From the NCBI GenBank assembly GCA_009781955.1, contig WQUT01000065.1:1-20465 (forward strand): a stretch of 20,465 nt of DNA, given 5' to 3'. The notes under the pieces are model-generated. The model saw only the letters and a list, made by a program, of their open reading frames with translations, searched no databases and was not told the DNA's origin. Shown one piece after another: positions 6,572 through 13,828 of this stretch; position 1 is the stretch's first letter; every line of letters begins with the position of its first letter. This stretch comes from Pseudomonadota bacterium. Lineage in GTDB: Bacteria > Pseudomonadota > Alphaproteobacteria > Rs-D84. The position numbers and the translations under genes were made by a program.

Positions 6572-6790
6572 CTGGTGACTCGTGCTGGTGACTGGTGACT
6601 CGTGCTGGTGGCTCGTGCTGGTGGCTGGTGCTGGTGGCTCGTGCTGGTGGCTGGTGCTGGTGATTGGTGACAAGTATCTGTATATAATCGGCAATTGTTC
6701 CTATTTCCCAATTACCAATTACCAATTACCAATCACCAATCACCATCCACCAGCACCAGCCACCAACCACCAGCACGAGTCACCAGTCAC
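6549..6790. repeat. Tandem and inverted simple repeats (GTGACTCGTGCTGGTGACTG type)
   Basis: From 6549 to about 6669 the strand is built of G/T-rich units, with a clear 20-nt period in the first part (GTGACTCGTGCTGGTGACTG) that degenerates into CTGGTGGCTCGTG variants. From about 6712 to 6790 the complementary type appears (CCACCAGCACCAGCC, CACGAGTCACCAGTCACC), so the two blocks form a long imperfect inverted repeat around an AT-rich centre. The block covers the last codons of tatD and the whole gap to the next promoter. Apart from this repeat I see no gene between 6572 and 6836. Smaller pieces of the same type occur at 11834 and 15758. Confidence 0.8.
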
Positions 6791-6800
6791 CATTTTTCCC

Positions 6801-6829
6801 TTTACTAAATTTCACAAAATCGGTAAAAT
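6801..6829 (+). promoter_or_regulatory. Promoter of the cysteine-rich operon, apparently leaderless
   Basis: TAAAAT (6824-6829) lies 7 nt before ATG 6837, with TTTACT (6801-6806) 17 bp upstream. There is no Shine-Dalgarno before the ATG. The -35 match is weak, so this is a candidate only. Confidence 0.4.
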
Positions 6830-6836
6830 TACGGAT

Positions 6837-9332
6837 ATGGGAAAGTCCCCTCTGATTTTGTCGGTTTTTCTGGCCGCGCCTGTTGCGCTGCACGCCGCCC
6901 AGGCGCCCAATCCGCGCGGAATGGCCGCGCCCCAGCGTCAGACCGGCCCGGTATATCAGGCGGCAACCGCGCCGGCGTCGCCCGCCGCAACCACGCCCGC
7001 AGCCACGACAACCCCAACAACTTCCGCGGTTTCCGCGGCCGCGACGGCCCCGCGGGCTGATGCCCAGTCGCGGCGCGCTGTCGCCCGCCCGGTGCCGGTT
7101 TCGGTTTCCCCGCGCGTCGCCGTGTCTTCTTTGCCCGGCCTGGCCGCGCCGGGCGCGGTGATGGCCCGCGCCGCCAGAAATGCCACGACGGCCATCCCGG
7201 GCGGCGTGATCACGGCGCGTTCCGCCACGCCCGCGGCGACCACCGCGCGCGCGACCGCGATATTCAACGACATGTCAAAAATGGGCACCGGTTACGCCCA
7301 ATGTTACGAGGCGTATAACACCTGTATGGATCAGTTTTGCGCCGGCGCGAACAATATCTTTCGCCGGTGCTTTTGCTCTGACAAGTTCAAGCAGTTCAGG
7401 AATACGGAATCCGCGATAGACCAGGCGAAATCCCTGTTGGTGGAATTCAACGACAACAACCTGAACGCCGTGGACAAGACGCCGGAGGAGGTCAAGGCCA
7501 TGTATTCGGCAACGGCGGGCGAGAAAGCGCTGAAAAGGGACACTTCGGCCGCCAGCAAAATGCTGGCGCAGATAGAAGATTTGCTGTCGGGCAAGACGAC
7601 GACCGTATATTCCGGCCAGACGGTTGATTTGTCATCCGTAAACTTTCTGGACATCAGCGATATATGGGCCAGCCCGGACGACTGGCTTTCCACGGGCGGG
7701 CGCAACATGTCGCAGCTAGAAGGGTTAGAGCTGTATAACGAGGCCGGCCGCCAGTGCCAGAACACCATCGCCGCGTCGTGCCCGGACCAGGCGACGCTGA
7801 ACATGGTGCGCAGCGCGTATAGCATCCTGATCGCCCAAGACTGCAACACGTATGAGCGCAAGGTCGCGACCACCAAGGAAACCATCGCCCAAACGGTCCG
7901 CCAGGCGTATAATATTTTGCGCCAGGCGCGGTTGGACGAATACCGCGCGCATAATTCCCCGGACGTGAACACATGCCTGGCCAAGGTCCGGGATTTGATA
8001 TTGTCCGACAATGTCTGCGGCCCGGGGTATAAAAGATGCTTGGATCCGACCGGAATGTATATCAACGCCACGACGGGCATGCCCATATATTCCCCGCGGC
8101 TGTTCAATCTGGCCAATTCCATAAAGCTCAGCGATACGGGCGATCCGGTTTCCAACAACCCCATGTTTTCGCGCAACCTGGATACAAAGCGCAAATTCGC
8201 CCAAACCGCGCTGGACACCTGCCAGAATATCGCCGACACGGTCTGGAACGAATTTAAAAAGGCCGCGATAATAGAAATCGCCCAGGCCCAGAATGACGCG
8301 ATAGAATCCGTCAAAAATACATGCGTGTCCACGATGAAGGAATGCTATGACACCCAGAACAATGCGCTGGCCGGCTTTGACACCACTACCGCCCAGGCGT
8401 CGGGCGCCTTGGCGGCCCAGACCACGCGATACATGTGCGCGGACAAGGTTTTGGCCTGCGCCGCGCTATTCTGCGGCAATGCGAACTATAACGCGCTCAG
8501 CACGGATGCCGGCGTCTGTCCCCCGTGCAACCTGTCGGGCAGCCAGATTACGAACGCGGATCAATGCGGGTTGCAGTCTCTGCTGACCTTTGTCGGCTCG
8601 GTCAGCGATATGCAGGCGGCCGAAGGATGCAAGGCTGCGCTGCAAAATTATGCGGTTCAGATTTGCACCCCGCCCGGCACCAGCAGTTACGGCTATCCCT
8701 ATGGATGCAGAATACAGAACGAGGAAACGACGCGCCAACAGCTGCAAACATACGCCAGATCTCATTGCCAGATTTTGAATTCCGCCACTGGGACCGATCC
8801 ATCCAGCGAATGGTGTCCGAATTGCGTGGCCGGCACCAACACCGCCATAGAAAGTTTGCTGGCCGAAATACGCGAAGGCATATCGTCCAATCTGCAATCC
8901 TTGTGCAATAAATACGGCGGAATGTGGGCGACTGACAAAGATGCGGTGATTGCGATGGGCGAAGACAGCGTGACGTTGGAACCTTCGTTCCTTTCATCCG
9001 TTTACGGCGGCATTGACAATCTGCGGCGGGCGACGATGGTCGGCACGGGGTCATCCGCGACGCGCGGGTTTGAATTGACCACCGATGCAAGCGGAAAATC
9101 GGTTATAAAAACTTCCACGCTCAGTTATATCGGAACCGGCATGTGCCTGCTCAGCTCGGCTGCGGTATCCTGTCGCCAACAGGACAAGGATACCGGCGGA
9201 ATGGGATATGTCACGTTCAATCCGATAACCGGCGAATGCGACTTTGACGACGGCTGGTATCGCATCCGGTGCGAAGGGTTCCTCGGCGGCACCTGGAACA
9301 GCAGCAGCCAGACATGTTTATACAGGGAATAG
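6837..9332 (+). CDS. Large cysteine-rich secreted protein, family unrecognised
   Basis: An 831-residue protein with a signal peptide (1-20, MGKSPLILSVFLAAPVALHA). A low-complexity Ala/Pro/Thr stretch to about residue 145 could act as a stalk or wall-spanning linker. The remainder contains about 32 cysteines, often in pairs: C156, C163, C168, C178 and C180 in the first cluster, later CADKVLACAALFC and CPPC and CPNC. Many disulfides in the periplasm or on the cell surface are likely. The C-terminus (GWYRIRCEGFLGGTWNSSSQ) looks like a small disulfide-bonded module. Start 6837 was chosen because the signal peptide begins there; the open stretch upstream is simple repeat. The next gene begins 4 nt after the stop, so the pair is an operon and may act together. 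No function can be assigned. Confidence 0.75.
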   Translation: MGKSPLILSVFLAAPVALHAAQAPNPRGMAAPQRQTGPVYQAATAPASPAATTPAATTTPTTSAVSAAATAPRADAQSRRAVARPVPVSVSPRVAVSSLPGLAAPGAVMARAARNATTAIPGGVITARSATPAATTARATAIFNDMSKMGTGYAQCYEAYNTCMDQFCAGANNIFRRCFCSDKFKQFRNTESAIDQAKSLLVEFNDNNLNAVDKTPEEVKAMYSATAGEKALKRDTSAASKMLAQIEDLLSGKTTTVYSGQTVDLSSVNFLDISDIWASPDDWLSTGGRNMSQLEGLELYNEAGRQCQNTIAASCPDQATLNMVRSAYSILIAQDCNTYERKVATTKETIAQTVRQAYNILRQARLDEYRAHNSPDVNTCLAKVRDLILSDNVCGPGYKRCLDPTGMYINATTGMPIYSPRLFNLANSIKLSDTGDPVSNNPMFSRNLDTKRKFAQTALDTCQNIADTVWNEFKKAAIIEIAQAQNDAIESVKNTCVSTMKECYDTQNNALAGFDTTTAQASGALAAQTTRYMCADKVLACAALFCGNANYNALSTDAGVCPPCNLSGSQITNADQCGLQSLLTFVGSVSDMQAAEGCKAALQNYAVQICTPPGTSSYGYPYGCRIQNEETTRQQLQTYARSHCQILNSATGTDPSSEWCPNCVAGTNTAIESLLAEIREGISSNLQSLCNKYGGMWATDKDAVIAMGEDSVTLEPSFLSSVYGGIDNLRRATMVGTGSSATRGFELTTDASGKSVIKTSTLSYIGTGMCLLSSAAVSCRQQDKDTGGMGYVTFNPITGECDFDDGWYRIRCEGFLGGTWNSSSQTCLYRE

Positions 9333-9336
9333 CGGA

Positions 9337-10410
9337 ATGAAAAAACTGTTTGCATTTTTATGCTTGTTTATTGCGGCGGCCGGTTTTACCAGCGGGTCAC
9401 GGGCCGGTTTTACCAGCGGTGGACAGGATGTCGCTTCTACCCTTAAATTAGTATCCCAAGCACTCACTTCTGCAACCTGTGCGAATACCGGGCCGATCAT
9501 TGCCGAGACCGTAATTTCTTCCGGAACCAAAGACGGGTGCGTTGTTGATAATTGTTCCGGATATAAATTAACTTGCGACAACGGCTTCTTTTTTAACAGT
9601 TATACCGATAATTGCTCAAAAATAGGAGAAGGCAATATAATCGCAAACAGATACGGATATATTACAAAATGCGGCAAATGGGGAACCTGGGGCGACAGCG
9701 CCTGGGGGTGGGGCGGCGCGGGAAAAGATACTCCGAACATGTGTGCGGATTTCAAAACCAAGTCGGCTTTGCCGGCGAATGCAGAGGGTTTTACATCAAA
9801 AGAATCAGGCATTCCGTGTTGGAAATGGCAATGCAAGAGCACGCATGTCTTGCTGGAAGAAAACACCACCTGCATTACGCCTGCTGAATGTGCGGGCAAG
9901 GGGTATGCGGTTAGCCCGGACGGCGAAAAATGCGTGGCGGGCGGCTGCCCTGGCAAATTGATAAAAAACAGCGACAAAAGCTGCGTCACCGCGGATCAAT
10001 GCAAGGCAGCAACCGGATGCAGCGTCAGCGCGGATAACAAATATTGCAACTGCGACACCGACAAGCTGCAGCCGGAGAAGGTCGGTGGCTGTCCGTCGGG
10101 CCGTTGCCGCCAGGCGACCGATACGGGCGATATTTGCTCGGGCAGCATCCAGGATACCACCCCGGGCGGCCAATTCGTCGATAGCGATGGAAAGTGTCAA
10201 AAGTGTCCGACTAATTATTTCCCGACATATAATGCCGACGGCAATTTATGGAAATGCTCGCCAGGCCTGATCGCATATGCGGTGGAAATGCGCGCATGCT
10301 GGGATTGCGCGATGGCCGTGGGATTCAAGCAGTGCGTGAAATCCAAAGGCGCGGACAGGTCCCAGTGCGCCATCACGGCGGGCAATGACAATAATAATCC
10401 GCGGAAATAA
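9337..10410 (+). CDS. Cysteine-rich secreted protein, second gene of the operon, family unrecognised
   Basis: A 357-residue protein with a signal peptide at about 1-23 (MKKLFAFLCLFIAAAGFTSG). Roughly 28 cysteines follow in short spaced pairs (CVVDNC, CWKWQC, CVAGGC, CNC, CQKC, CWDC), suggesting a chain of small disulfide-stabilised repeats, as in surface adhesin or growth-factor-like domains. The last 55 residues (AYAVEMRACWDCAMAVGFKQ onwards) look like a distinct domain. A 17-bp sequence, GCCGGTTTTACCAGCGG, is duplicated 24 bp apart at 9379 and 9403, doubling GFTSG at the signal cleavage region. The start lies 4 nt after the upstream stop, so translation is probably coupled. The partner gene is also cysteine-rich and secreted, so the two may form one surface structure. 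The function is unknown. Confidence 0.72.
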   Translation: MKKLFAFLCLFIAAAGFTSGSRAGFTSGGQDVASTLKLVSQALTSATCANTGPIIAETVISSGTKDGCVVDNCSGYKLTCDNGFFFNSYTDNCSKIGEGNIIANRYGYITKCGKWGTWGDSAWGWGGAGKDTPNMCADFKTKSALPANAEGFTSKESGIPCWKWQCKSTHVLLEENTTCITPAECAGKGYAVSPDGEKCVAGGCPGKLIKNSDKSCVTADQCKAATGCSVSADNKYCNCDTDKLQPEKVGGCPSGRCRQATDTGDICSGSIQDTTPGGQFVDSDGKCQKCPTNYFPTYNADGNLWKCSPGLIAYAVEMRACWDCAMAVGFKQCVKSKGADRSQCAITAGNDNNNPRK

Positions 10411-10421
10411 TCTGCGGATAA

Positions 10422-11831
10422 TCACTTGCGGGGCGGGGGAACCTGTCCGGCCGTGGCAAAATAATCGGTTATCTTTCCCAAAAACACAGGTTCTTTTTCA
10501 TCCGAAATTCCGATCAGCGCGACGTCCGCGATGGTGCGTTCTGGAATGCGCGGTCCGGCAATGCGTGTCGGTATATCATGCTCGTCGCGGCCCAGATTGT
10601 TTTTTTCCATCAATACCCGCGCTTTTGTCCCAATTCGGGATTGCATGAATTCCAGCATGTTCGCGCGCGCAAGTTCGGCCGCCATGTTCACGCGCCGCTT
10701 TGATTCCGCGCGCGGCACTTGATCGGGCATGGTCGCCGCAATTGTGCCCGGCCGCGGGGAAAAAGGAAACGCGTGCAGGCGTATGGGCTTCAGCGCGCGT
10801 ATCAGCGCGCAGGTTTCATCAAACAGCTCTTGCGTCTCGCCCGGAAACCCGCAAATCAGATCCCATGAAAAGCTGGCCGTGGATTTTTCCATCAGCTCCC
10901 GCACCTTTTGCGCGTTATGCCTGCGGCCCATGCGGGCAAGAATCGCGTCGCTGCCCGACTGCATGGACAGATGCATATGCGGCAGCATTCGCGGGTGTTC
11001 GCGCATTATTTCAATCAGCGGCGCCAAATCGGTCCCGGGGTCCAGGCTGGACAGCCGCAATCGCCGCATCCCCGGCACATCAGAGAGTAGGGCGCGGCAG
11101 AGGTCTTGTAGGGGCAAATAATTATTTGCCCCTACGGGTTTATATCCCGCGATATCCACGCCCGTCAGGACGATTTCCGGGTATCCGTTCGCGACTAGCG
11201 CGCGAACCTGGGCCAGTATTTGTTCATAAGGGAAAGAGACATTTCGTCCGCGCAAAATCCGCGTGATGCAGTATGTGCATGCGTGCCCGCACCCGTTCTG
11301 GATTTGAACAAAGCCTTTGGAAAGAGTTTGGAACTTATTGATGATTACGTAATCATCCTGTCCCCCCACCGGCCCGCAACCCCGCGCGCCGACTCCCCCC
11401 AAGGGGGGAGTAGTTGATTCTTCGGAAACTTTGCGTAACTGGAAACGGTCTGAACTACTCCCCCCTTGGGGGGAGTCGCAGAGCGCAAGCGTTGTATCCG
11501 CGCCGCGCGATGCGGTGGGGGGACAAAGGTATGCGGCCGCGTTCATCTTATCCTTGTTGACAATAACGCGCGTAACGCCCGCGATTGCCGCAAAGTCATC
11601 TGGCGCGCGGGTTGCGGCGCATCCGGTGACGAATACCGCCGCGCCCGAATTTTCGCGGATAATGCGGCGGATGGCTTGCTTGGACTGACGCTCGGCCTCT
11701 GCCGTCACGCCGCAGGTATTTACAATCACCGCGCGCGGCGCGCCCGCATCCGCCAGCATGGCGCGAATTTTTTCCGCCTCTACGGTGTTCAGCCGGCACC
11801 CGAGAGCTAAAAATTTAATGTTGGATTTCAT
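10422..11831 (-). CDS. mtaB: tRNA threonylcarbamoyladenosine (t6A37) methylthiotransferase, with two palindromic insertions
   Basis: Radical-SAM enzyme expected to convert t6A to ms2t6A at position 37 of tRNAs reading ANN codons. The N-terminal domain has its three cluster cysteines C12 (LGCRLN), C40 (NTCGVT) and C71 (TGCAATR). The radical-SAM motif CxxxCxxC is C181, C185 and C188 (CGHACTYC). LRLSSLDP and LICGFPGE motifs and a TRAM-like C-terminus follow. LGCRLN with NTCGVT favours MtaB over MiaB or RimO. ATG 11831 was preferred over an upstream ATG because conservation starts there; no Shine-Dalgarno is seen. About residues 102-158, between the two catalytic domains, derive from a palindromic element also found in tatD. 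Residues 233-242 (VGANNYLPLQ) come from a second, 28-bp palindrome. Both leave the frame intact. Confidence 0.92.
   Translation of the reverse strand: MKSNIKFLALGCRLNTVEAEKIRAMLADAGAPRAVIVNTCGVTAEAERQSKQAIRRIIRENSGAAVFVTGCAATRAPDDFAAIAGVTRVIVNKDKMNAAAYLCPPTASRGADTTLALCDSPQGGSSSDRFQLRKVSEESTTPPLGGVGARGCGPVGGQDDYVIINKFQTLSKGFVQIQNGCGHACTYCITRILRGRNVSFPYEQILAQVRALVANGYPEIVLTGVDIAGYKPVGANNYLPLQDLCRALLSDVPGMRRLRLSSLDPGTDLAPLIEIMREHPRMLPHMHLSMQSGSDAILARMGRRHNAQKVRELMEKSTASFSWDLICGFPGETQELFDETCALIRALKPIRLHAFPFSPRPGTIAATMPDQVPRAESKRRVNMAAELARANMLEFMQSRIGTKARVLMEKNNLGRDEHDIPTRIAGPRIPERTIADVALIGISDEKEPVFLGKITDYFATAGQVPPPRK
11108..11135. repeat. 28-bp perfect palindrome within mtaB
   Basis: GTAGGGGCAAATAA is followed directly by its exact inverse. 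The same 28 bp recur with no change at 19226-19253 between genes. In mtaB it encodes VGANNYLPLQ in a loop after GVDIAGYK. Family members usually have a loop of similar length here, so the palindrome seems to have replaced native loop sequence rather than lengthened it. Confidence 0.88.
11358..11526. repeat. 169-bp nested palindromic element in mtaB (CTGTCCCCCCACC family)
   Basis: Outer arms TGTCCCCCCACCG (11359-11371) and CGGTGGGGGGACA (11513-11525) are perfect inverse copies. Inner palindromes GACTCCCCCC-AA-GGGGGGAGTAGTT (about 11391-11415) and its inverse (about 11452-11477) match those of the tatD element. Read in mtaB it gives DSPQGGS...TTPPLGGVGA...GPVGGQ, the same peptide frame as in tatD, while the spacers between palindromes differ. 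Confidence 0.87.
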
Positions 11832-11833
11832 TG

Positions 11834-11894
11834 GTTGTTCGTGCTGGTGGCTCGTGCTGGTGGCTCGCATTAACACAAATCACGAGCACGAGCC
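11834..11894. repeat. Short copy of the CGTGCTGGTGG simple repeat
   Basis: Units TCGTGCTGGTGGC (twice) with an inverted CACGAGCACGAGCC at 11881-11894 repeat the pattern found at 6549-6790. It forms the mtaB leader directly upstream of the start codon. Confidence 0.65.
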
Positions 11895-11941
11895 CCGGGC
11901 ACTATTTTATTTTCTTCTTGATTTTTCATGTTTTGCAGTGC

Positions 11942-11969
11942 ATTATAACGGGGCTAAAAATTATTGCAA
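11942..11969 (-). promoter_or_regulatory. mtaB promoter, overlapping the rpoZ promoter region
   Basis: On the minus strand TTGCAA (11969-11964) and TATAAT (11947-11942) are 16 bp apart. Transcription would start near 11935 with a leader of about 100 nt containing the simple repeat. On the plus strand TTGATT (11918-11923) with CATTAT (11941-11946) at 17 bp is a weaker candidate for rpoZ. The two divergent promoters would overlap. Confidence 0.5.
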
Positions 11970-12022
11970 CAAAAAGCTAGGGCGCGCACTTCGCGCGCGC
12001 CGCAAGAATCAAGAGGTTTCCA

Positions 12023-12409
12023 ATGTCCCGCACCACTATAACCGACAATCTGCCCCATGTCAGCAGCAAGTATGAGCTGGGCATGCTGGCATCGCAACGC
12101 GTCCGCGACCTGAACGGCGGAACCCCGCCGATCGTGCCGGCCGGAACGGACAAGCCGACGGTGACCGCGCTGCGCGAAATGGCGTCCGGCGAATTGGACA
12201 TCGGCCAATTGCGCCATGAATTCGTCCAGTCCTATAAAGACACGCCGATTGTGGCAGAAACCGAGAATATAGAGTCCAAGTCCGAAGACCCGTTATTGCG
12301 AGAGATTGACGCGGAACTGGAAAGCGCGATTGTCGCGACCGAAGAAATGACACCCGCAGAATTGGATGCCGAGCTGGACGATTCCACCGTGGATTCCGGC
12401 GAAGAGTAA
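12023..12409 (+). CDS. rpoZ: DNA-directed RNA polymerase subunit omega
   Basis: Small subunit that helps RNA polymerase assemble by holding the beta' C-terminus. Residues 1-60 carry the family pattern: MSRTTITDNLP, SKYELGMLASQRVRDL, then KPTVTALREMASGELDI. The 128-residue length, with a long acidic tail (after about residue 75, rich in Glu and Asp), is common in alphaproteobacteria. AAGAGG lies 6 nt before the ATG. The leader contains a GC-rich hairpin (GGCGCGC 11981-11987, GCGCGCC 11995-12001). The gene diverges from mtaB and is closed by a hairpin with T-tail. It is not next to spoT/relA or gmk here. Confidence 0.88.
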   Translation: MSRTTITDNLPHVSSKYELGMLASQRVRDLNGGTPPIVPAGTDKPTVTALREMASGELDIGQLRHEFVQSYKDTPIVAETENIESKSEDPLLREIDAELESAIVATEEMTPAELDAELDDSTVDSGEE

Positions 12410-12410
12410 C

Positions 12411-12436
12411 TTCCCCTCCCCAGGAGGGAAATTTTT
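12411..12436 (+). terminator. rpoZ terminator
   Basis: TTCCCCTCC and GGAGGGAA pair (one bulged C) around a short loop, followed by ATTTTT. It starts 2 nt after the rpoZ stop. Its stem resembles the first hairpin of the nearby palindromic repeats, so a repeat may have been recruited as terminator. Confidence 0.7.
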
Positions 12437-12437
12437 C

Positions 12438-12528
12438 GGAGACGTCGCATAGCTGGTCTAGTGCGCTTGCTTGGAAAGCAAGTATACTCGCAAGGGTATC
12501 AAGGGTTCGAATCCCTTCGTCTCCGCCA
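12438..12528 (+). tRNA. tRNA-Ser(GGA)
   Basis: A complete 91-nt class II tRNA: acceptor GGAGACG/CGTCTCC, D-arm region AGCTGGTCTAG, anticodon stem CTTGC/GCAAG with loop TTGGAAA (anticodon GGA, reading UCC/UCU), long variable arm, T-arm AAGGG-TTCGAAT-CCCTT, discriminator G and encoded CCA. It begins right after the rpoZ terminator. Its CCA end runs directly into the first unit of the tandem array. Confidence 0.95.
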
Positions 12529-12884
12529 TTTATTCCCCTCCTTTGGAGGGGTGCCGCCGAAAGGCGGCAGGGAGGGTTTAGTATGATATGTCCCAGTCAT
12601 TCTTTACAGCCCCGCCATTTATTCCCCTCCTTTGGAGGGGTGCCGCCGAAAGGCGGCGGGGAGGGTTTAGTATGATATGCCCCAGTCATTTTTTATAACC
12701 CCGCCATATATTCCCCTCCTTTGGAGGGGTGCCACCGAAAGGCGGCAGGGAGGGTTTAGTATTGAAGGCCTCGTCATTTTTTATAACCCCGCCATATATT
12801 CCCCTCCTTTGGAGGGGTGCCGCCGAAAGGCGGCAGGGAGGGTTTAGTATTGAAGGCCTCGTCATTTTTTATAACCCCGCCAGA
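12529..12884. repeat. Four tandem copies of an 88-89-bp palindromic unit
   Basis: Each unit holds CCCCTCC-TTT-GGAGGGG, a second hairpin CCGCC-GAAA-GGCGG (one copy has CCACC), a G-run AGGGAGGGTTTAGTAT, and a linker ending CCCCGCCA. The first hairpin starts at 12535, 12624, 12713 and 12801. The linker end CCGCCA copies the last bases of tRNA-Ser, and the array begins exactly there. It ends in CCCCGCCAGATAAATAG before the next gene. The stretch contains no other gene. Confidence 0.9.
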
Positions 12885-12909
12885 TAAATAGAAATTCGTG
12901 GAGTTTTAT

Positions 12910-13212
12910 GTGAAATCCGTAAATAATAGTTATTCAGAAAATAAAAAAGCTTCTTTGCTTTGGACCCCGATTGATTTTGCAGTATCTTTTTTTATGCCCG
13001 CGACCGGCTGGTTTAATCCAAAAGGCGCTTTTACAAAAATACAGAACGATGGCGCGACTATTACGTATTTCAACACCTCGCCCTTTTATGAATATAAGAA
13101 AATGAACAATGTAAGACCGTGGGCAACCCTATCCGGATTTGTGTTGGGGTATCTTTTTTTCGCAATGCCTGGCATGCTGTTCCAATACATAAGGGAAAAA
13201 GCGCAACGGTAG
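12910..13212 (+). CDS. Small hypothetical membrane protein
   Basis: A 100-residue protein. GTG 12910 is chosen because GGAG lies 6 nt before it (GGAGTTTTAT); a GTG at 12898 in the same frame is possible but lacks a site. The sequence is fairly AT-rich. A mildly hydrophobic stretch (IDFAVSFFMPATGWF, about 20-35) and one clear membrane segment (WATLSGFVLGYLFFAMPGML, about 72-91) precede a basic C-terminus (REKAQR), suggesting an inner-membrane protein with the tail in the cytoplasm. I recognise no family. It sits alone between the tandem repeat array and the convergent cyclophilin gene. Confidence 0.55.
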   Translation: MKSVNNSYSENKKASLLWTPIDFAVSFFMPATGWFNPKGAFTKIQNDGATITYFNTSPFYEYKKMNNVRPWATLSGFVLGYLFFAMPGMLFQYIREKAQR

Positions 13213-13246
13213 CTGAATATGATTTTGTAGAATACCCTTTAGCCAT

Positions 13247-13267
13247 AAAAAACCCGCCGGCGGCGGG
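13247..13267 (-). terminator. ppiA terminator
   Basis: On the minus strand CCCGCC-GCC-GGCGGG is followed directly by six T residues. It begins 9 nt after the cyclophilin stop. Confidence 0.85.
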
Positions 13268-13276
13268 GATTTGATT

Positions 13277-13816
13277 CTATTTTTCGGCGTCTGCCGCGAC
13301 CTGCATTTTAACAATTGTATCCGGCTTGTCCACTGTTCCGTTATTTTCCGATGTTCCGGCCTTTATCTTATCCACAAACTCCATTCCGGATGTCACTTTG
13401 CCGAAAGCGGTATAGTTGCCGTCCAGAAATTGTGAATTGGCCAGGACGATGAAAAACTGGCTGTCCGCGCTGTTTATATCGTTCGCGCGTGCCATTGACA
13501 CAACCCCGCGCACATGCGGCGTCGCGTTGAATTCAGCCGCCAGTTTCTGGCCCGATCCGCCCATCCCGGTGCCCAGCGGATCGCCGGTCTGGGCCATAAA
13601 TCCCGGAATAACGCGGTGGAACTTGATGCCATTGTAAAAACCCTGGCGCGTTAATTCTTTGATCCGCGCGACGGTTTTCGGCGCGACGGCCGGGTCCAAT
13701 TCAATCACAACGCGCCCGTCTTTCAAGTCCAGATACAGAGTATTTTCTTTATCCATAGCATTCGCCCCCGTTACTGTTAAAAAAATCGCCGTTGCCGCCA
13801 TCAGAATTTTTTTCAT
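13277..13816 (-). CDS. ppiA: Periplasmic cyclophilin-type peptidyl-prolyl isomerase
   Basis: Catalyses cis-trans isomerisation at proline bonds during folding of exported proteins. The signal peptide spans residues 1-20 (cleavage after ANA). The cyclophilin core includes FHRVIPGFMAQTGD at 66-79 (catalytic R68), GVVSMARANDINSADSQFFI at about 104-123, and FLDGNYTAFGKV at 130-141. The 179-residue length suits a single-domain bacterial cyclophilin. AAGGAG lies 7 nt before the ATG. It is the second gene of a minus-strand operon, 12 nt after the stop of the basic RHH-like protein gene, and ends with a strong terminator. Confidence 0.92.
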   Translation of the reverse strand: MKKILMAATAIFLTVTGANAMDKENTLYLDLKDGRVVIELDPAVAPKTVARIKELTRQGFYNGIKFHRVIPGFMAQTGDPLGTGMGGSGQKLAAEFNATPHVRGVVSMARANDINSADSQFFIVLANSQFLDGNYTAFGKVTSGMEFVDKIKAGTSENNGTVDKPDTIVKMQVAADAEK

Positions 13817-13828
13817 CCCCGTCTCCTT

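Noticed and set aside
6582..6836. 85-residue N-terminal extension of the cysteine-rich protein
   Set aside because: It is encoded by simple repeats and would bury the signal peptide; the signal sequence begins at 6837.
12529..12884. CRISPR array
   Set aside because: The 89-bp units are near-identical over their whole length with no unique spacers, and no cas genes are nearby.
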